Source: Codonopsis lanceolata
Lineage: Eukaryota; Streptophyta; Magnoliopsida; Asterales; Campanulaceae
DNA length: 64,000 nt
Assembly: GCA_013146195.2 (NCBI GenBank)
Contig: CM028382.1
Location: 54,156,430 to 54,220,429, forward strand
Direction of reading: 5' to 3'
The notes beneath the pieces are model-generated. The model had not been told where the DNA came from. It searched no databases and saw nothing but the letters and a program-made list of their open reading frames with translations. Positions 30,646 through 42,321 of the stretch are shown here, one piece after another (within the stretch, counting starts at the first letter, position 1; every line of letters starts with the position of its first letter). A program made the position numbers and the translations under genes.

Positions 30646-32436
30646 TTACAATGGCCAACACTCCTCTGTCGTATGCCTATAATCATCATGATAGGCACAC
30701 CTTTTAGTCCGATCCCGAACATCCATTGTTTCTGGATTCATAGGAGGAGCATGAGGACGCTCGTCCCTGACTTCATACATTATGTCTTCCCGCAAGGTAT
30801 TGAGCGGGGTGAGATCATTTTCCCTGAGAAACTCCTTTGGGCAATCATACCTTGATTTGTTACGGTTATAACCACCGCCTGCACCTTGGCCGCTACCCTT
30901 GGCACTAGCCCCGGCTCCCCCAGTCTCGATGTTGTCTTTCTTCTTTTCCTTCTTCGCGGTCTCCCCCGCGCACCACTTTTGAGCCCGCATCAACATCTCT
31001 GCCTACATCTTGGGCTCTCGCATGCTCAACTCAAATCTCAAACCGCCTTCTCCCTCGAGCAAACCGGTTTCAAAGCACAAAGTAACCTCTTGCTCGGATA
31101 ATCCAGGAACTTGTTCAAGCATTTTCGTAAACCGCTCCAAGTAGCTAGCAATCGATTTATGAGCTCCCTGTTTAACCTTAGACAAGTCAGCTCTTGTCTT
31201 TGCAATTGCCCCCGAAGTTCCAAAATCTGCTAAGAACTTTGCCCGCAAATCTGCCCAGTTGTTGATGGACCTGCGAGGTAAAGTTCCCATCCAGGCCAAT
31301 GTTTTTCCTTGTAGCGAGCCCACAAAAGCTTGGATTTTTAATGCCTAGTCTGATGTTATAAGACCAATCTGGGACTCGAATGACATCAACCAATCTCTCA
31401 CCTTTGTCTTCCCTGTGTACTCTTTAACGTTTGAGAAGATGAGTCCTTGTGCGGGAGGTGCATTTTCAATCCAGGGGGCCAAAGGACTAGCGGATGTACC
31501 CAGAAAATTTCCATCCAAAGCCTTGCCCTGCTCCCAAGCTTCCATACGCCGTTTCAAATCTTCAAACTCTTGCATATTAACGGTTGCAGGCAAACCACCC
31601 ATGGGCTGAGGCTGCACCCCGGACACAAGAGGGGCCTGTGGGGGTCCCATAGCTCCCATAGCTTGAGCTACACCCACGGCCTGCGCCACTTGTGCCTGGG
31701 CTACATTTGCGAATTGAGGCACTGGATCATTAGCCACTAAACTTTTCTGTGCATTGGTGTGAGGAAATTCACACCTGCCTCTAGAATGATGTGACAAATG
31801 AACTTGCGACCTTCCAGGCGAAGGTGTCCGAGGACGGTGAGCATGTGATCTCCTAGGAGATGGAATGCGATGATTGTGAGCGTGCGACCTGTGCGGTGAT
31901 GGTGAATGTGGGAGCCGAGGGTGCGACCTTCGGGGAGAAGGCGACCTTCGACGGTGGCGTGACTGTGCCGAATCTTCTCCTGCCCGGGGTCCCAATCGAG
32001 AATGCACACTCGGTACAACCCTATGACTGGCCCGCCCCTCATGCTGGCTTCGGCCCCTGTTGGACTCTCGCTCACGATGTTGTGAAGGGACTTGAACAAG
32101 ATGTTGTGGATTTCCCCCCGTCCTAGACACACTTGCTGCTTGACTTGGCACGGGCATAGCTGGAAGGGGCTCCAACTCAATGGGTAGTGGGGGCTTGCCC
32201 ATAGCAATGAGCTGTAAATTTAGCTGGTGCATTTGCCCCATATATATCGCCCCCTGGCGTAAGGCTTCTTCCCTAAACTCATTAGCCAATCCAACAGCTG
32301 CAACGACACTCCTAGCCAACGAATCCAAGCCTCGCCGTTGGTTGAGCTGACGACGAGCGCCATGAGGTTGTGGGGGCGATAGATTATTACCAGCTAGAAG
32401 GTTCATGCTTAGCATGGCTGTGTGGACCTCCTCCAT
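30646..32436 (-). pseudogene. gag of E3 with RS-rich region and zinc knuckle, three pieces
   Basis: Starts at ATG 32436, the first after the PBS. Residues about 120-240 are rich in Arg-Ser/Ser-Pro repeats (SPSPRRSHPR, SPSPHRSHAH, IPSPRRSHAH, TPSPGRSQVH). The gag core follows, broken by TAG 31345-31347: TLAWMGTLPRRSINNWADL, YLERFTKMLEQVPGL. A second TAG at 31003-31005 precedes the tail with the knuckle-like CAYHDDYRHTTEEC. Apart from these stops the pieces read on in gag order. The RS repeats could bind RNA or SR-protein partners; this is inference. Confidence 0.75.
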
Positions 32437-32520
32437 TTAGTTACCGCCATTAACACCATTTTCAGCCATAACTAAGACTTGTGAAGCTGTCAAGAAAATG
32501 GGATTGCACCTAACAAAATC

Positions 32521-32539
32521 TTTCCCGGCAATGGAACCA
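32521..32539 (-). promoter_or_regulatory. Primer binding site of E3
   Basis: TGGTTCCATTGCCGGGAAA on the minus strand, two bases after the LTR end at 32542. It starts with TGG as expected for a tRNA CCA end. I do not assign the tRNA. Confidence 0.6.
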
Positions 32540-32541
32540 AC

Positions 32542-32588
32542 TGATGCGTCCAAAATAATCCAAGGACGCACTGCGCTTGATAACTCGG
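32542..32588 (-). repeat. E3 5' LTR, inner end (left of E4)
   Basis: The minus-strand LTR end reads GGACGCATCA at 32542. Only 47 bases remain before E4, of which 32584-32588 (CTCGG) is the target duplicated by E4. The LTR continues at 51682. Confidence 0.7.
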
Positions 32589-34521
32589 TGTAGACACCCC
32601 AATTTCGTACCCCCTGGTATGTAACATGACATGAGATATCAAGACCTGTTAAAACTTAACAAATATCAAGTTACATGGTTTAAAAATGCAAAAGACAAAG
32701 CAGGATGCGTAAAACAATGAAATGCAGGGGCCAGAGTGTCAAAAAGGAGGCTAAAAAAGGCTCCAGGCGCCACCACACAAAGGAAGCAGGCGCGTCGCCC
32801 AGTTCCTAAGGGGTCGGCGCCCAAGCCCAAATAGTGCTCTCCGATTTGAGAATTAGTACAAGCTCTTAAGCGCGCGGTACAAGTTGATGAAGCACAAATA
32901 AGAAATTTTAAAGACATCGATGTCCCTCCTCTCACCTATAAATAGAGGTGTCCTGCTTTTGTTTTGGGGGCCGAGAAAAATTTCTCACTCATACTGTTCA
33001 GCGTTATTTTTACGCCGAAGAGAGCGATCGTGAGATAGAGAGAGTTTCCTCCTCTTATAAGCCTCAAAGCTCTGCCAAATCTCATCCAAACTCAAAACCA
33101 ACCAGTCAAAGTGAGCCTTAGCCCTCCAGCTAGGATTCCAGCCTATTCCCCCGGTCCAAAAATCCCAAAAAGAGCAATTGCTCTGCTTGAATCCAAAGGC
33201 CAAATCCGCCAGAAGCAAACAATTGCTTTGCCTGATTTCCGCCAGCAGCAAGCAAACAACAACAAAACGCAAGCAATTGCTCCGCCCATTTTACGGTGCC
33301 TGAAAGCAACTTTCGGAAGTAGTTATTCTGCCCAAACCGAAGCAGCAGCAAAAGACTCTCTCTCCCGGAAGGACAGAGCGAGCGCACCTTACGCTCTTAA
33401 AGGTAAACCTTTAAGAGGTTTTTTATGTAAAAATGTTATTTCATCCAGCCCAATGTAAAAAATATAAGCAGTTATGCTGCCTGGATTTATATAGAAAATA
33501 ACATTAAAATAGCCATTATTATGACCAAATATTTTTAAATGTATTTGTAATTATTAGAAAGAGGCGGCTGCAAGTCTGTAAATAATGTAAATACAGATAT
33601 ATCTGCTTTTAATGCTTCATTTCATTTGCTAGATAAATAGAATAAAAGCATATTTTAGCCAAAAACATTTTTTGAGACCGAAAGGACGAGTTGGGTGCCT
33701 AATACCTTCCCACTTCGTAACTTAGCCTTGGAACCCTTTTCTACAAACTCTGGTTATTTTTGGTTTTTCATTATTTCTCCTTAAAATGAAGATGGCGACT
33801 CCGTTTTAAAAATTTTGGATCACAGTGAGGCCCACAACATCCTTTTTTTGCACTTTTCCGTTTTCCCCTAAACAAGGGACGATGAGAATGAAAAGGGTGA
33901 TGGATTTCCTGCATCTTGTTTCCCCTAAACAAGGGAGGATAAGATACGGGGAAGCCCAAAGCACTCATAGCGATCCAAAATAAGCCTAAGGTCATGGTGA
34001 GGCTCGCAACATCCTTTTTTGCACTTTTCCGTTTTCCCCTAAACAAGGGACGATGGGAATGAAAAGGGTGATGCATTTTTTGTGCCTTGTCTTCCCCTAA
34101 ACAAGGGAGGGTGAGATACGGAAAAATCCAAAGCTCTCATAATGGACCAAAGCTCACTCAGGTGACCGAGGCGTATTCAACGCGCTTTTTGACAATCTTC
34201 TTTCTGCACTTTTAATTTCGTCTTCCCCTAAACAAGGGAGGATGGAATGGAAAGAGTGATGTCTTCCCCGAGCCGCGTGTTCCCCTAAAAAAGGGAGGGT
34301 GAGATACAGAAAAATCCAAAGCTCTCATAATGGACCAAAGCTCACTCAGGTGACCGAGGCGTATTCAACGCGCTTTTTGACAATATTCTTTCTGCACTTT
34401 TAATTTCGTCTTCCCCTAAATAAGGGAGGATGGAATGGAAAGAGTGATGCCTTCCCCGAGCCGCGTGTTCCCCTAAAAAAGGGAGCACGCGATCCGGGGG
34501 ATACCTTCTGGGGCACCCACA
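32589..34521 (+). repeat. 5' LTR of E4
   Basis: Starts TGTAGACACCCCAATTTCG and ends GGCACCCACA, about 1.93 kb. Its second half (33830-34500) is built of blocks that each contain two copies of CCCCTAAACAAGGG-like sequence. A 188-base unit occurs twice (34122 and 34310 start the same AAAAATCC stretch). The 3' LTR has a different third block. Confidence 0.92.
32935..32948 (+). promoter_or_regulatory. TATA box of the E4 5' LTR
   Basis: ACCTATAAATAGAG, a strong TATA consensus about 350 bases into the LTR. The same element is at 50098-50109 in the 3' LTR. Transcription would start about 30 bases downstream. Confidence 0.75.
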
Positions 34522-34522
34522 G

Positions 34523-34540
34523 TGGCGACTCTGCTGGGGA
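34523..34540 (+). promoter_or_regulatory. Primer binding site of E4
   Basis: TGGCGACTCTGCTGGGGA, one base after the LTR end. It begins with TGG as required for pairing with a tRNA CCA end. The sequence is the form commonly seen in Tat/Ogre-type elements. Confidence 0.85.
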
Positions 34541-35528
34541 CGTCGTTTTTATTTTAAAGAAAATAAAAATGGAGGACTAGACTCAGTTTTCCCAAAAAAG
34601 AAAAGAAAAAAAAAATCAGTTTTCTTAGTTTCTGGCTAAAATATTCTTGTTATATTTCATTAGCATTTTAAATATTGCGTTCTTATATATCTGTGTATAT
34701 ATTTGTGGATATGATCCTCTATCTTGCAGCAGTTTCGTTCTAGTTATCGTTACAGGTATATTTTGAAAAAAAGTAGTATATACAAAAAAAAAACAAAAAA
34801 AAGAGTGAAGCAGATTTCCGGGCAGCATAACAAAAGGGCTGGGGCTTTATTTTTATTATCGCTTTATTTCAGCCTTATATTTTTATTCCGCGTGCTTTAT
34901 TTTTATCGCACAACATATATGTATATTTTCTTTCATTTCTGTCATTTTATTTTGGGGACTAGGACAAATATGTAATAAATAGGAATAGATAGATTCCTCA
35001 TTTTTTCTTTCTATTTCTTGATGTGATTGGTTGCTTGCTCGCGCTCAAACTAAAAAGCCGAGAAAATCCACAAAAAACAGCAAGATAGACCATATCAACT
35101 TTATGTACTGCTTCATATCTGAAAAGAAAAGAAGAGAGATTTTACTGCTTTCTAGATGCCGCACACACGTGCACACATGTAGATATATTCCGAACTGCTA
35201 CCCTACACCATGGCCAGCCTACCCCCTGCATCAGTCAACGTTAAATTGCATATAGATTCTCAGGACACTTCATGGGTCGATCGGTTTCTACATCTCTGAA
35301 TCATTGGTCAGACCCTGTGCAAAAAAAATACAAAACAAAACAAAAAAGAAAGTCAAAATAAACAAAAAAAAAAGGAAAAAAAATAATAATACATAGGGGT
35401 TGACTGATTATTTTCTGATGTTCGAATTAGACCATTTTGAATGGTGGATCCCGGAAAGAGTATAGACCCTTCGCCTGAGATCAGTCTGATCTTGGGGAGT
35501 CGAAAGGCAGGTGGAATACGAAGGTCTT
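34541..35528 (+). other. E4 untranslated leader
   Basis: Between PBS and gag. A-rich tracts (34594-34616, 34783-34805, 35320-35390) and T-rich stretches; no gene seen. Long leaders are usual in Tat-type elements. Confidence 0.6.
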
Positions 35529-37019
35529 ATGAATAAAAGAGAATTTTCTACGCAGGCATTAGCATCGCAGCCTTCAGCAATACTACCTTCAAAATTTAAA
35601 ATGCCCAACATAGAAAAATTTGATGGGACTGGATGCCCTATATCTCACTTAAAATCCTATTCCACTTGCATGTAATCAAGAGGGGCTAGCTTTGAAGCCA
35701 TGGCTTCCAATTTCCATCTTACCTTAATAGGGGTTGTCAAGCAATGGCTAATGTTGTCAGACAATAGCACCATGGGTACTTTGGACCAAATAGTTGAAGG
35801 GTTCTTAGAAAGGTACAAGGACAACACTACCCCTGAAAACAAAATAGATCTTGAGTCGTGCACCCAAAAGGAAAAAGAAACATGTGCTGAGTTTGCAGTC
35901 AGGTGGAAAAGAAAGTTGGCTCAGACGTTTGACAGACCTGATCCGGCTGAATCATCCAGGATGTTCATTAAAAATCTCCAACCCATTTACCTGGAACATA
36001 TGCAGTATCTCCCTTATAGCAATTTCAAAGAAATAATGGAGATAGGAGTCCGTATCGATGAAGATATACGGACTAGGCACTTAAAAGTCAATACACCCTC
36101 CAACTCTTTCCTATACTCTAAACGAAAGGCAGCCGTATCAGGACCAGCCGTTAATATGGTAGGAAATACATCAGCCAACTTTCCTACCCAGAACTATAAC
36201 ATTGTTCCATGGTCCTATGGATCAGATAGGTCTGTCAACGCAGTGGGAGGAAACAATGGTCCAAACAGGAATTTCAGAAATCAGAACATAGGAAACTAGT
36301 ACTATGATGAATTGCAAGCTCCCCAGTCTGTGATACTACAAGGTCTAATGGCACAGGGAGTGCTAAAGCTTTTGGAAGACTATAGGCCGCCAAATCCTCT
36401 GCCCAACACATGGAATCATGCCCAGTACTGTGAATACCATCGCTGCAGTGGTCACCTCACCGACAAATGCTATGTGCTCAAAAATGCTATCCGGGACCTA
36501 ATAGATGATAAAGTTATTGAAAAACCTTCTCCTAGACCAAATATAGTCAATAACCCTCTGCCTCAAATGAAAATGATTGAGGTTGATGAAAAAATTTGTG
36601 TACCCAAGTTCGAAATAAATAAACATCCCTTACCATATATCATTGTTCCTTTCTCTCCATCTTTGTCCATAAAAGAGCCTAGTTGCAATATGCTCTCTTG
36701 GGACACTATCCTGGGTAGCCAAAATACCTTTAACATTGAAAAAACCACTTAGGTCGGTTGGGACGTCAGCCACCTTACTATATTTGGTCGAGCCTACCAA
36801 CCAAACCAGGAAAGAGGTGACCACTCCGGCAAAGATCAAGAAACAGATACTGAGGCTAAAAATATGAAAGATGTTTTGCTAGCTCAGATGAATAAAACTC
36901 AAGCCAACATATCTATCTGGGGCTTGCTTTGAGCTTCCAAAACCCACCGTGATGCACTGGCTAAATCTTTAAGTCAAACAGTTACCCTTATTGAAACCTC
37001 CCCAAATGAGCTCACTCAA
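35529..37019 (+). pseudogene. gag of E4, one frame interrupted by stops
   Basis: From ATG 35529 a single frame can be followed through 37466 with stops but no frameshift. The stops are TAA 35673-35675, TAG 36297-36299, TAG 36750-36752 and TGA near 36931. It shows PNIEKFDGTG at the N-terminus, the gag core (VKQWLMLSDN; EFAVRWKRKLAQTF; FIKNLQPIYLEHM) and a knuckle-like CEYHRCSGHLTDKC (about 36429-36470). The ATG is the first in frame before the gag core. Stops with the frame preserved suggest point mutation of an originally functional gag. Confidence 0.75.
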
Positions 37020-37466
37020 ATGATTGGAAACATACACTTTGGGAATGTAATTATGTTTACTGATCTAGATCTGCCAAAGGAAGGAACCAACCACATTGAT
37101 GCTCTCCATATCACTGTGGGGGTCATGGAAAAAAGGGTTCCCCGAGTTCTGATAGATAATGGCTCTTCTTTGAATGTATGTCCCACAAGCACACTAGCCA
37201 AACTAGGAACAAAAATATCAGAGCTTGCTCCTTCATCGCAGACAGTAAGGGCATACGACAACACTAGTCAATGTGTCCTAGAGGTGGTCACCTTAATGAT
37301 GACTATTGGGCCGTTAACCATGCCAGTAGAATTCCAAGTTTTGGACATACCAGCCACTTTCAGCCTGTTGCTGGGACGCCCTTGGATCCACGGGGTAAAA
37401 GGGGTAGCCTCCTTGCTGCATCAACGTGTCAAATTTATCCACGATGATCATATAGTAATCATTTGA
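37020..37466 (+). CDS. Aspartic protease of E4
   Basis: An open piece in the same frame as gag. The active-site loop is VLIDNGSSLNVCP (DNG in place of D[ST]G, common in Tat-type proteases). The second region is FSLLLGRPWIHG. It ends with TGA 37464-37466, after which the linker to RT is in another frame. As part of a polyprotein broken on both sides it is not expected to be expressed. Confidence 0.75.
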   Translation: MIGNIHFGNVIMFTDLDLPKEGTNHIDALHITVGVMEKRVPRVLIDNGSSLNVCPTSTLAKLGTKISELAPSSQTVRAYDNTSQCVLEVVTLMMTIGPLTMPVEFQVLDIPATFSLLLGRPWIHGVKGVASLLHQRVKFIHDDHIVII

Positions 37467-38663
37467 TAAGATCGTGGAAAACAAGGAAAACGAGGACATC
37501 TCAATCCTTGAGATAGAGCATAATGACACTGGTATATTCCTTAGTGGCTTCGAGGTTATCCCCCAAGCTAGAGGCAACGCCATTGAATGTGGGCGAGAAA
37601 CTGACATCACCAGGAAAAAGACTACATCTCTAGGAAACATGGTCCCTTTAAACATGTTTCGAAAAATGAATTATATGCCTGGTCTAGGTCTAGGCAGAAA
37701 TCAGCAGGGACTTGTTAATCTGGTCCAAGATGAACTCAAGGAATGTATCCTTCCCTTTGGTCTATGATACAAACCTACTCCAGCTGAAATAGCCGCAGTC
37801 ATGAAACAGAAATGTGAGAAAAGTAAGGCAGAGAGAGAAAAGCGTCCTTACAAATATCCTCCTCTCCAGCCATATAGAAAAACCCTAAATGGTTATTTTG
37901 TAAGGAAAGGAGAAACAGAAGCCTATCTCATGTTTCCTGAGCCCTAGTTAGACCAGAATGGGAAAAGACACCCTGGTTGGGAAATCTTTGAAGATGTCAG
38001 TCTTGTCATAGATAAAATGAAATAAGTTACCCTGGAGCCCCGTAGCACTACATATAAGACTATCACAGTTGAAAATACTTTGTCTATAGACCAAGACGAT
38101 TATGCTCTGGCCCTATTAGATGATGAATGTCTGGAAGATAGTTTCTTGGGGATGATAGATGGAGGCACTATCTACGAAAAGATCCCTGCTGAGTTTGAGT
38201 CTATTGTTGATAAGCCTCTGCGGAATTGATATACTACGACCGGCCCGCTTTTGACAACTGCAAATCTGGTGGACCGCTTCGGATATACTATTCCCATCCT
38301 TCCTATAGCCTTACGGATTGGTCATCTACCGATCCGCTCCCTAAAAATGAGGACTTCAAACCCCAGGTCCTCAATAATGTAAATAACCCTGTATAGTTTG
38401 CTAATAATGATAATCTAGATGTCTTTGCTTATTCCTTACTTGCACCTTCATTAAAAGACGTATTAAATAATTTTAATAATGAGTCATTTGATGAAATGAA
38501 CCCAAAAGATAAAAATTACTTGCTTGAGCTTGCTAAGTCAGTCAAGCATCAAGAAAAGTATCAATCATCAGTAGCAGATGAAGACTTATCTACCATCAAT
38601 CTGGGGCTGAATAATGAAACCAAAGAAGTCAAAATCGGCAGCTACCTATAAGGCTCTGAAAGG
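37467..38663 (+). other. E4 linker between protease and RT
   Basis: Frames shift here. An open piece at 37474-37767 includes MPGLGLGRNQQGL, a G-patch-like stretch often seen between protease and RT in Tat elements. Several stops follow (37767, 37949, 38226). No other domain is recognised. Confidence 0.55.
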
Positions 38664-40100
38664 GTGGCACTTATTGACCTCCTCAAAGAATATGTGGACA
38701 TCTTTGCATGGTCCTATGAAGATATGCCTGGGTTGGACCCAGCCATTGTTGAACACCGGATCCCCACTTATCCGGATGTTCGGTCAGTCAAGCAAAAGCT
38801 CCGCAGAATCAAGCCAGAATGGTCACTACAAGTAAAAGAAGAATTCATGAAACAGCTACACGTCAAGTTCATTCGGGTAGTAGAATACCCGATCTGGCTG
38901 TCAAATATAGTGACCGTTCCAAAGCCCAACGTAAATGTTCGGATCTGCGTGGACTTCCGCGACCTCAATAGGGCATCGCCCAAAGATGAATTTCCTCTAC
39001 CCAACGTTGATATCATGGTAGACGTCATCACTTCTCACAAAATAAGATCGTTTGTCGATGGCATGCTGGGCTATAACCCTATCAAAATGGCAGCAGAGGA
39101 TCAAGAAAAAACATCATTCACCACCCCCTTGGGAACCTACTGCTATAATGTCATGTCATTTGGGCTAAAGAATGTCGGGGCTACATATCAAAGAGCTGCC
39201 ACCGCCCTCTTCCACGACATGATTCATAAGGAAGTCGAAGTGTACGTTGATGATATGATCGTGCACTCCAACGATGCCGACAGTGCTTATATCAAAGATC
39301 TTCAAAAATTCTTTGAAAGGTTAAGAAAACACCAGATGAAACTCAACCCCACCAAATGCACATTTGGGATTACCAAAGGCAAGGTCTTGGGATTCATGGT
39401 GACCGAGAAAGGCATCGAGATCGAGCCGGCCAAAATCAAAGCCATCATAAATATGCCACTGCCAAAAATTCCAACAGAAGTCAAAGGCTTCCTGGGTCGA
39501 TTGCAATATATCAGCTGCTTCATCAAACAACTGACATCCACATGTGAGCCCCTATTCAAACTCTTAAAGAAAAATACTGACCAGGTCTGGGATGAGAAAT
39601 GTCAACTAGCCTTTGAAAAAATAAAAGCCTACCTTACCAATCCACCAGTGCTAGCTCCTCCCCATACACATAAGCCTCTCCTTCTATATTTAACCGTCAC
39701 AAATACGTCAGTAGGGGCTATGCTCGCCCAAGAAAAAGAAAATTCCTACATCGAAAATGTCATCTACTTCATAAGTAGGAAGCTGCAAGGAAGCAAGCTT
39801 AATTATTCAACATTGGAGAAAAGCTGCACTGGCCTAGTCTGGGCAACGCAAAGGCTCAAAACCTATCTGCAAGCTTGATCCATCAAGCTCATCTCCAGGA
39901 TGGATCCTATAAAATACATCTTCGGCAAGCCATCACTTTCCAGCAGACTAGCTAAATGGTCATTCCTCCTCAACGAGTTTGACATCACCTACGTCACGCT
40001 CAAATCTATCAAAGGCAGCATAATTACAGACCATTTAGCTGATCTGCCCCTAGAAGCAGAAGATGCAGCTGAGCCCAGCTTCCCAAATGAAGGTGTCTAG
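38664..40100 (+). pseudogene. Reverse transcriptase and RNase H of E4
   Basis: A 404-codon open piece (38664-39878) with RT motifs ICVDFRDLNRASPKDEFPLP, FVDGMLGYN near residue 130 and the catalytic YVDDM at 194. RNase H begins near residue 345. The first RNase H Asp site reads TVTNTSVGAML, with Asn where Asp is usual. TGA at 39876-39878 interrupts. The frame continues to 40100 (LISRMDPIKYIF; ITDHLADLP). The start given is only the first ATG in frame. Confidence 0.85.
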
Positions 40101-40129
40101 AAATTGCCAATCATGACACCAGCTCGCAA

Positions 40130-40540
40130 ATGTTCTTTGACGGAGCCGCCAACAAAAGGGGCTTTGACATAGGAATCTTGTTAATTGACCCAACAGATTC
40201 CCACACTCCGTTGGCCATAAGGTTCGAATTCGAATGCTCGAACAATACAGCTGAATATGAGGCCTGTATTGCTGGTCTAGAAGAAGCCCTCCGAAAAGGA
40301 GCCAAAGATTTCGAAGTCTACGGTGACTCCGCCTTGATCATAAACCAAGTCGAAGGGAAATGGAAGACCCAGGATCCCCGGCTGCAGCTTTATCACGCCA
40401 AATTGACAACACTAGCCACCAAATTTGATAATATCTCGTTTCATTACTTGCCGCGAGATAGAAATCAATTCACCGATGCCTTGGCCACTCTAGCATCATT
40501 GGTCCAAATTCCCACAAAACCAATGTCCAACCATTTATAG
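40130..40540 (+). CDS. Second (archaeal-type) RNase H of E4
   Basis: A 136-codon piece with all four acidic catalytic positions: MFFDGAAN, NNTAEYEAC, VYGDSALI and FTDALATLA. It is in a different frame from RT, so a frameshift lies near 40100-40130. The domain is known only in Tat-lineage gypsy elements among plant LTR retrotransposons, and its presence here and in E3 sets both apart from E1 and E2. Confidence 0.8.
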   Translation: MFFDGAANKRGFDIGILLIDPTDSHTPLAIRFEFECSNNTAEYEACIAGLEEALRKGAKDFEVYGDSALIINQVEGKWKTQDPRLQLYHAKLTTLATKFDNISFHYLPRDRNQFTDALATLASLVQIPTKPMSNHL

Positions 40541-41905
40541 TAGGGAAAAGGGTCACTCCGGCTTACTGCTTCAAAATCAATGCTGCTCCTGAAAAGGACT
40601 ACGAGCCTTAGTATTCAGACATCGTGAATCTGCTTCAGAAAGGAGTCTATCCTCCCAGTCTAGACAAAAGGGGGAAAGTCTCCCTACGGAGATGGTCATC
40701 GCAATTTGTAATCAGCAGTGGCAGCCTGTACAAAAGGCACTATCAGAGCCTATACTTATTATGCGTCGATCAAGCAAAAGCTGAGCAAATCATGGACCAA
40801 CTTCATGGTGGTACCTGCGGGCCACACATGAATAGGCACATGTTATCCAAAAAAGTCATCTGATAGGGATACTATTGGAGCACGCTAGAAACCGACTGTA
40901 TCCAGTGGGTACGCCATTGCGATAAATGTCGAAATTGGCAAAGACATGCCCTCAAGATATCTTATATAACTCCACAGCCCCTGGCCCTTCTCAACTTAGG
41001 GAATCGATGTCATAGGTCAAATCCATCCAAAGGGATCTAATGGCCATGAATATGTTTTAGTAGCCATCGATTACTTTACAAAGTGGGTGGAAGTCTCTTC
41101 CTATAAAATTCTAAATGCTCGAAAGGTATCTGAATTTATCCGGACCAATGTCATATACCTGTACGGAGTACCTTTCGAAATTATCTCCGACAACGGCATA
41201 CACTTTGAAGGGGACGTGAATCGTCTACTCGACGAATTCAAGATTCAAAGATATAAATCCTCCCCCTATCGACCACAAGCCAATGGTGTCGTTGAAGCAG
41301 CCAACAAAACACTAGAAAATATTATCAGAAAAATGGCTAACAATGGAAGAGATTGGCCAGAAAAATTGCCACTAGCCCTTTGGGGCTATCGCACTTCAGT
41401 TTGCACACCCACTGGGGCTACCCCCTATTCTTTAGCCTACGGCATGGAGGCAGTGCTGCCTATCGAAGTTGAAATCCCATCATTAAGAGTAATGATGGAA
41501 TCGGACATATCAGAAATTGATTGGGTCAAAGGGAGATAGGAAGAATTAGCCCTGGTCGATGAACGACGGCTGCTAGCCCTGGAACACACTTGGGAAAATC
41601 AAAGGCGAATAGCTCGAGCGTTCAACAAAAAAGTCAAAGGTTGTGACATCCAAATCGGAGACCTGGTGCTTCGCAAAATACCCCTAGTTATATTGATACT
41701 AGAGGGAAATGGAAGTCTCCCTGGATGGGACCATACATTGTTAAAGAGATCCGATCAGGAGGTGCAGTACTCCTCACAAATCAAGATGGGGAGGATTTGG
41801 TTCAGCCCTTCAACCTCCATAAACTTAAAAGGTACTATGTGTGAGCCAAAAAATATATCTGACAATTGCTTTCCTCTCCAGCTCGCTAGGTTGAAAACCT
41901 GAAAG
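40541..41905 (+). pseudogene. Integrase of E4
   Basis: Pieces in several frames: 40624-40863 (region before and into the zinc finger), a zinc finger remnant with CDKCR near 40917-40935, the first core Asp near 41008, then 41087-41539 with the second Asp in IISDNGIHF and Glu in PQANGVVEAANK, and a C-terminal part to about 41905. TAG at 40613-40615 stands where Trp is expected (EPWYSD-type sequence), and a stop at 41537-41539 cuts the tail. It is inactive. Confidence 0.8.
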
Positions 41906-42321
41906 GGCAGCCTAGGCAAAAATTAAAGCATAAAAAAAAAAGAAAAAGAGAAATAAGGGCTCGCTAGGTTGAAAACCCGAAAGGGTAGCCTAGGGAAAAG
42001 TCAGAGCAATAAAAAGAATATATAGGAGAAAAGGAGAGGGAATGCAATTTCTGAATCCTCAGCATCTGACCTCCAGCCTGCCAAAGTCTTCAGCATATGC
42101 AGAGTCTTGACTGAATAAGGAGAAAAACCACGACAGAGCTCGCGAAAAATATCAAAATATAATATAAAACAGGTCATATGGTGTAACTTAGGAATAATTG
42201 CCTAAGACGTTTAAGATTATGTATTTATGCATGTACATTTGTCTATTACTACTTGCTACCTATATCCCCCTCTGTTCCCCCAAACTATCCTTTATTTACA
42301 GCTTAGCCCCGAAGCGGTCCA
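41881..42321 (+). other. E4 post-pol region with a 78-bp tandem pair
   Basis: GCTCGCTAGGTTGAAAAC begins at 41881 and again at 41959, each followed by GAAAGGG and AGCCTAGG. Each unit contains CTAGGTT and AGCCTAGG arms and may form a small hairpin. No gene up to the end of the antisense gene at 42322. Confidence 0.65.
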
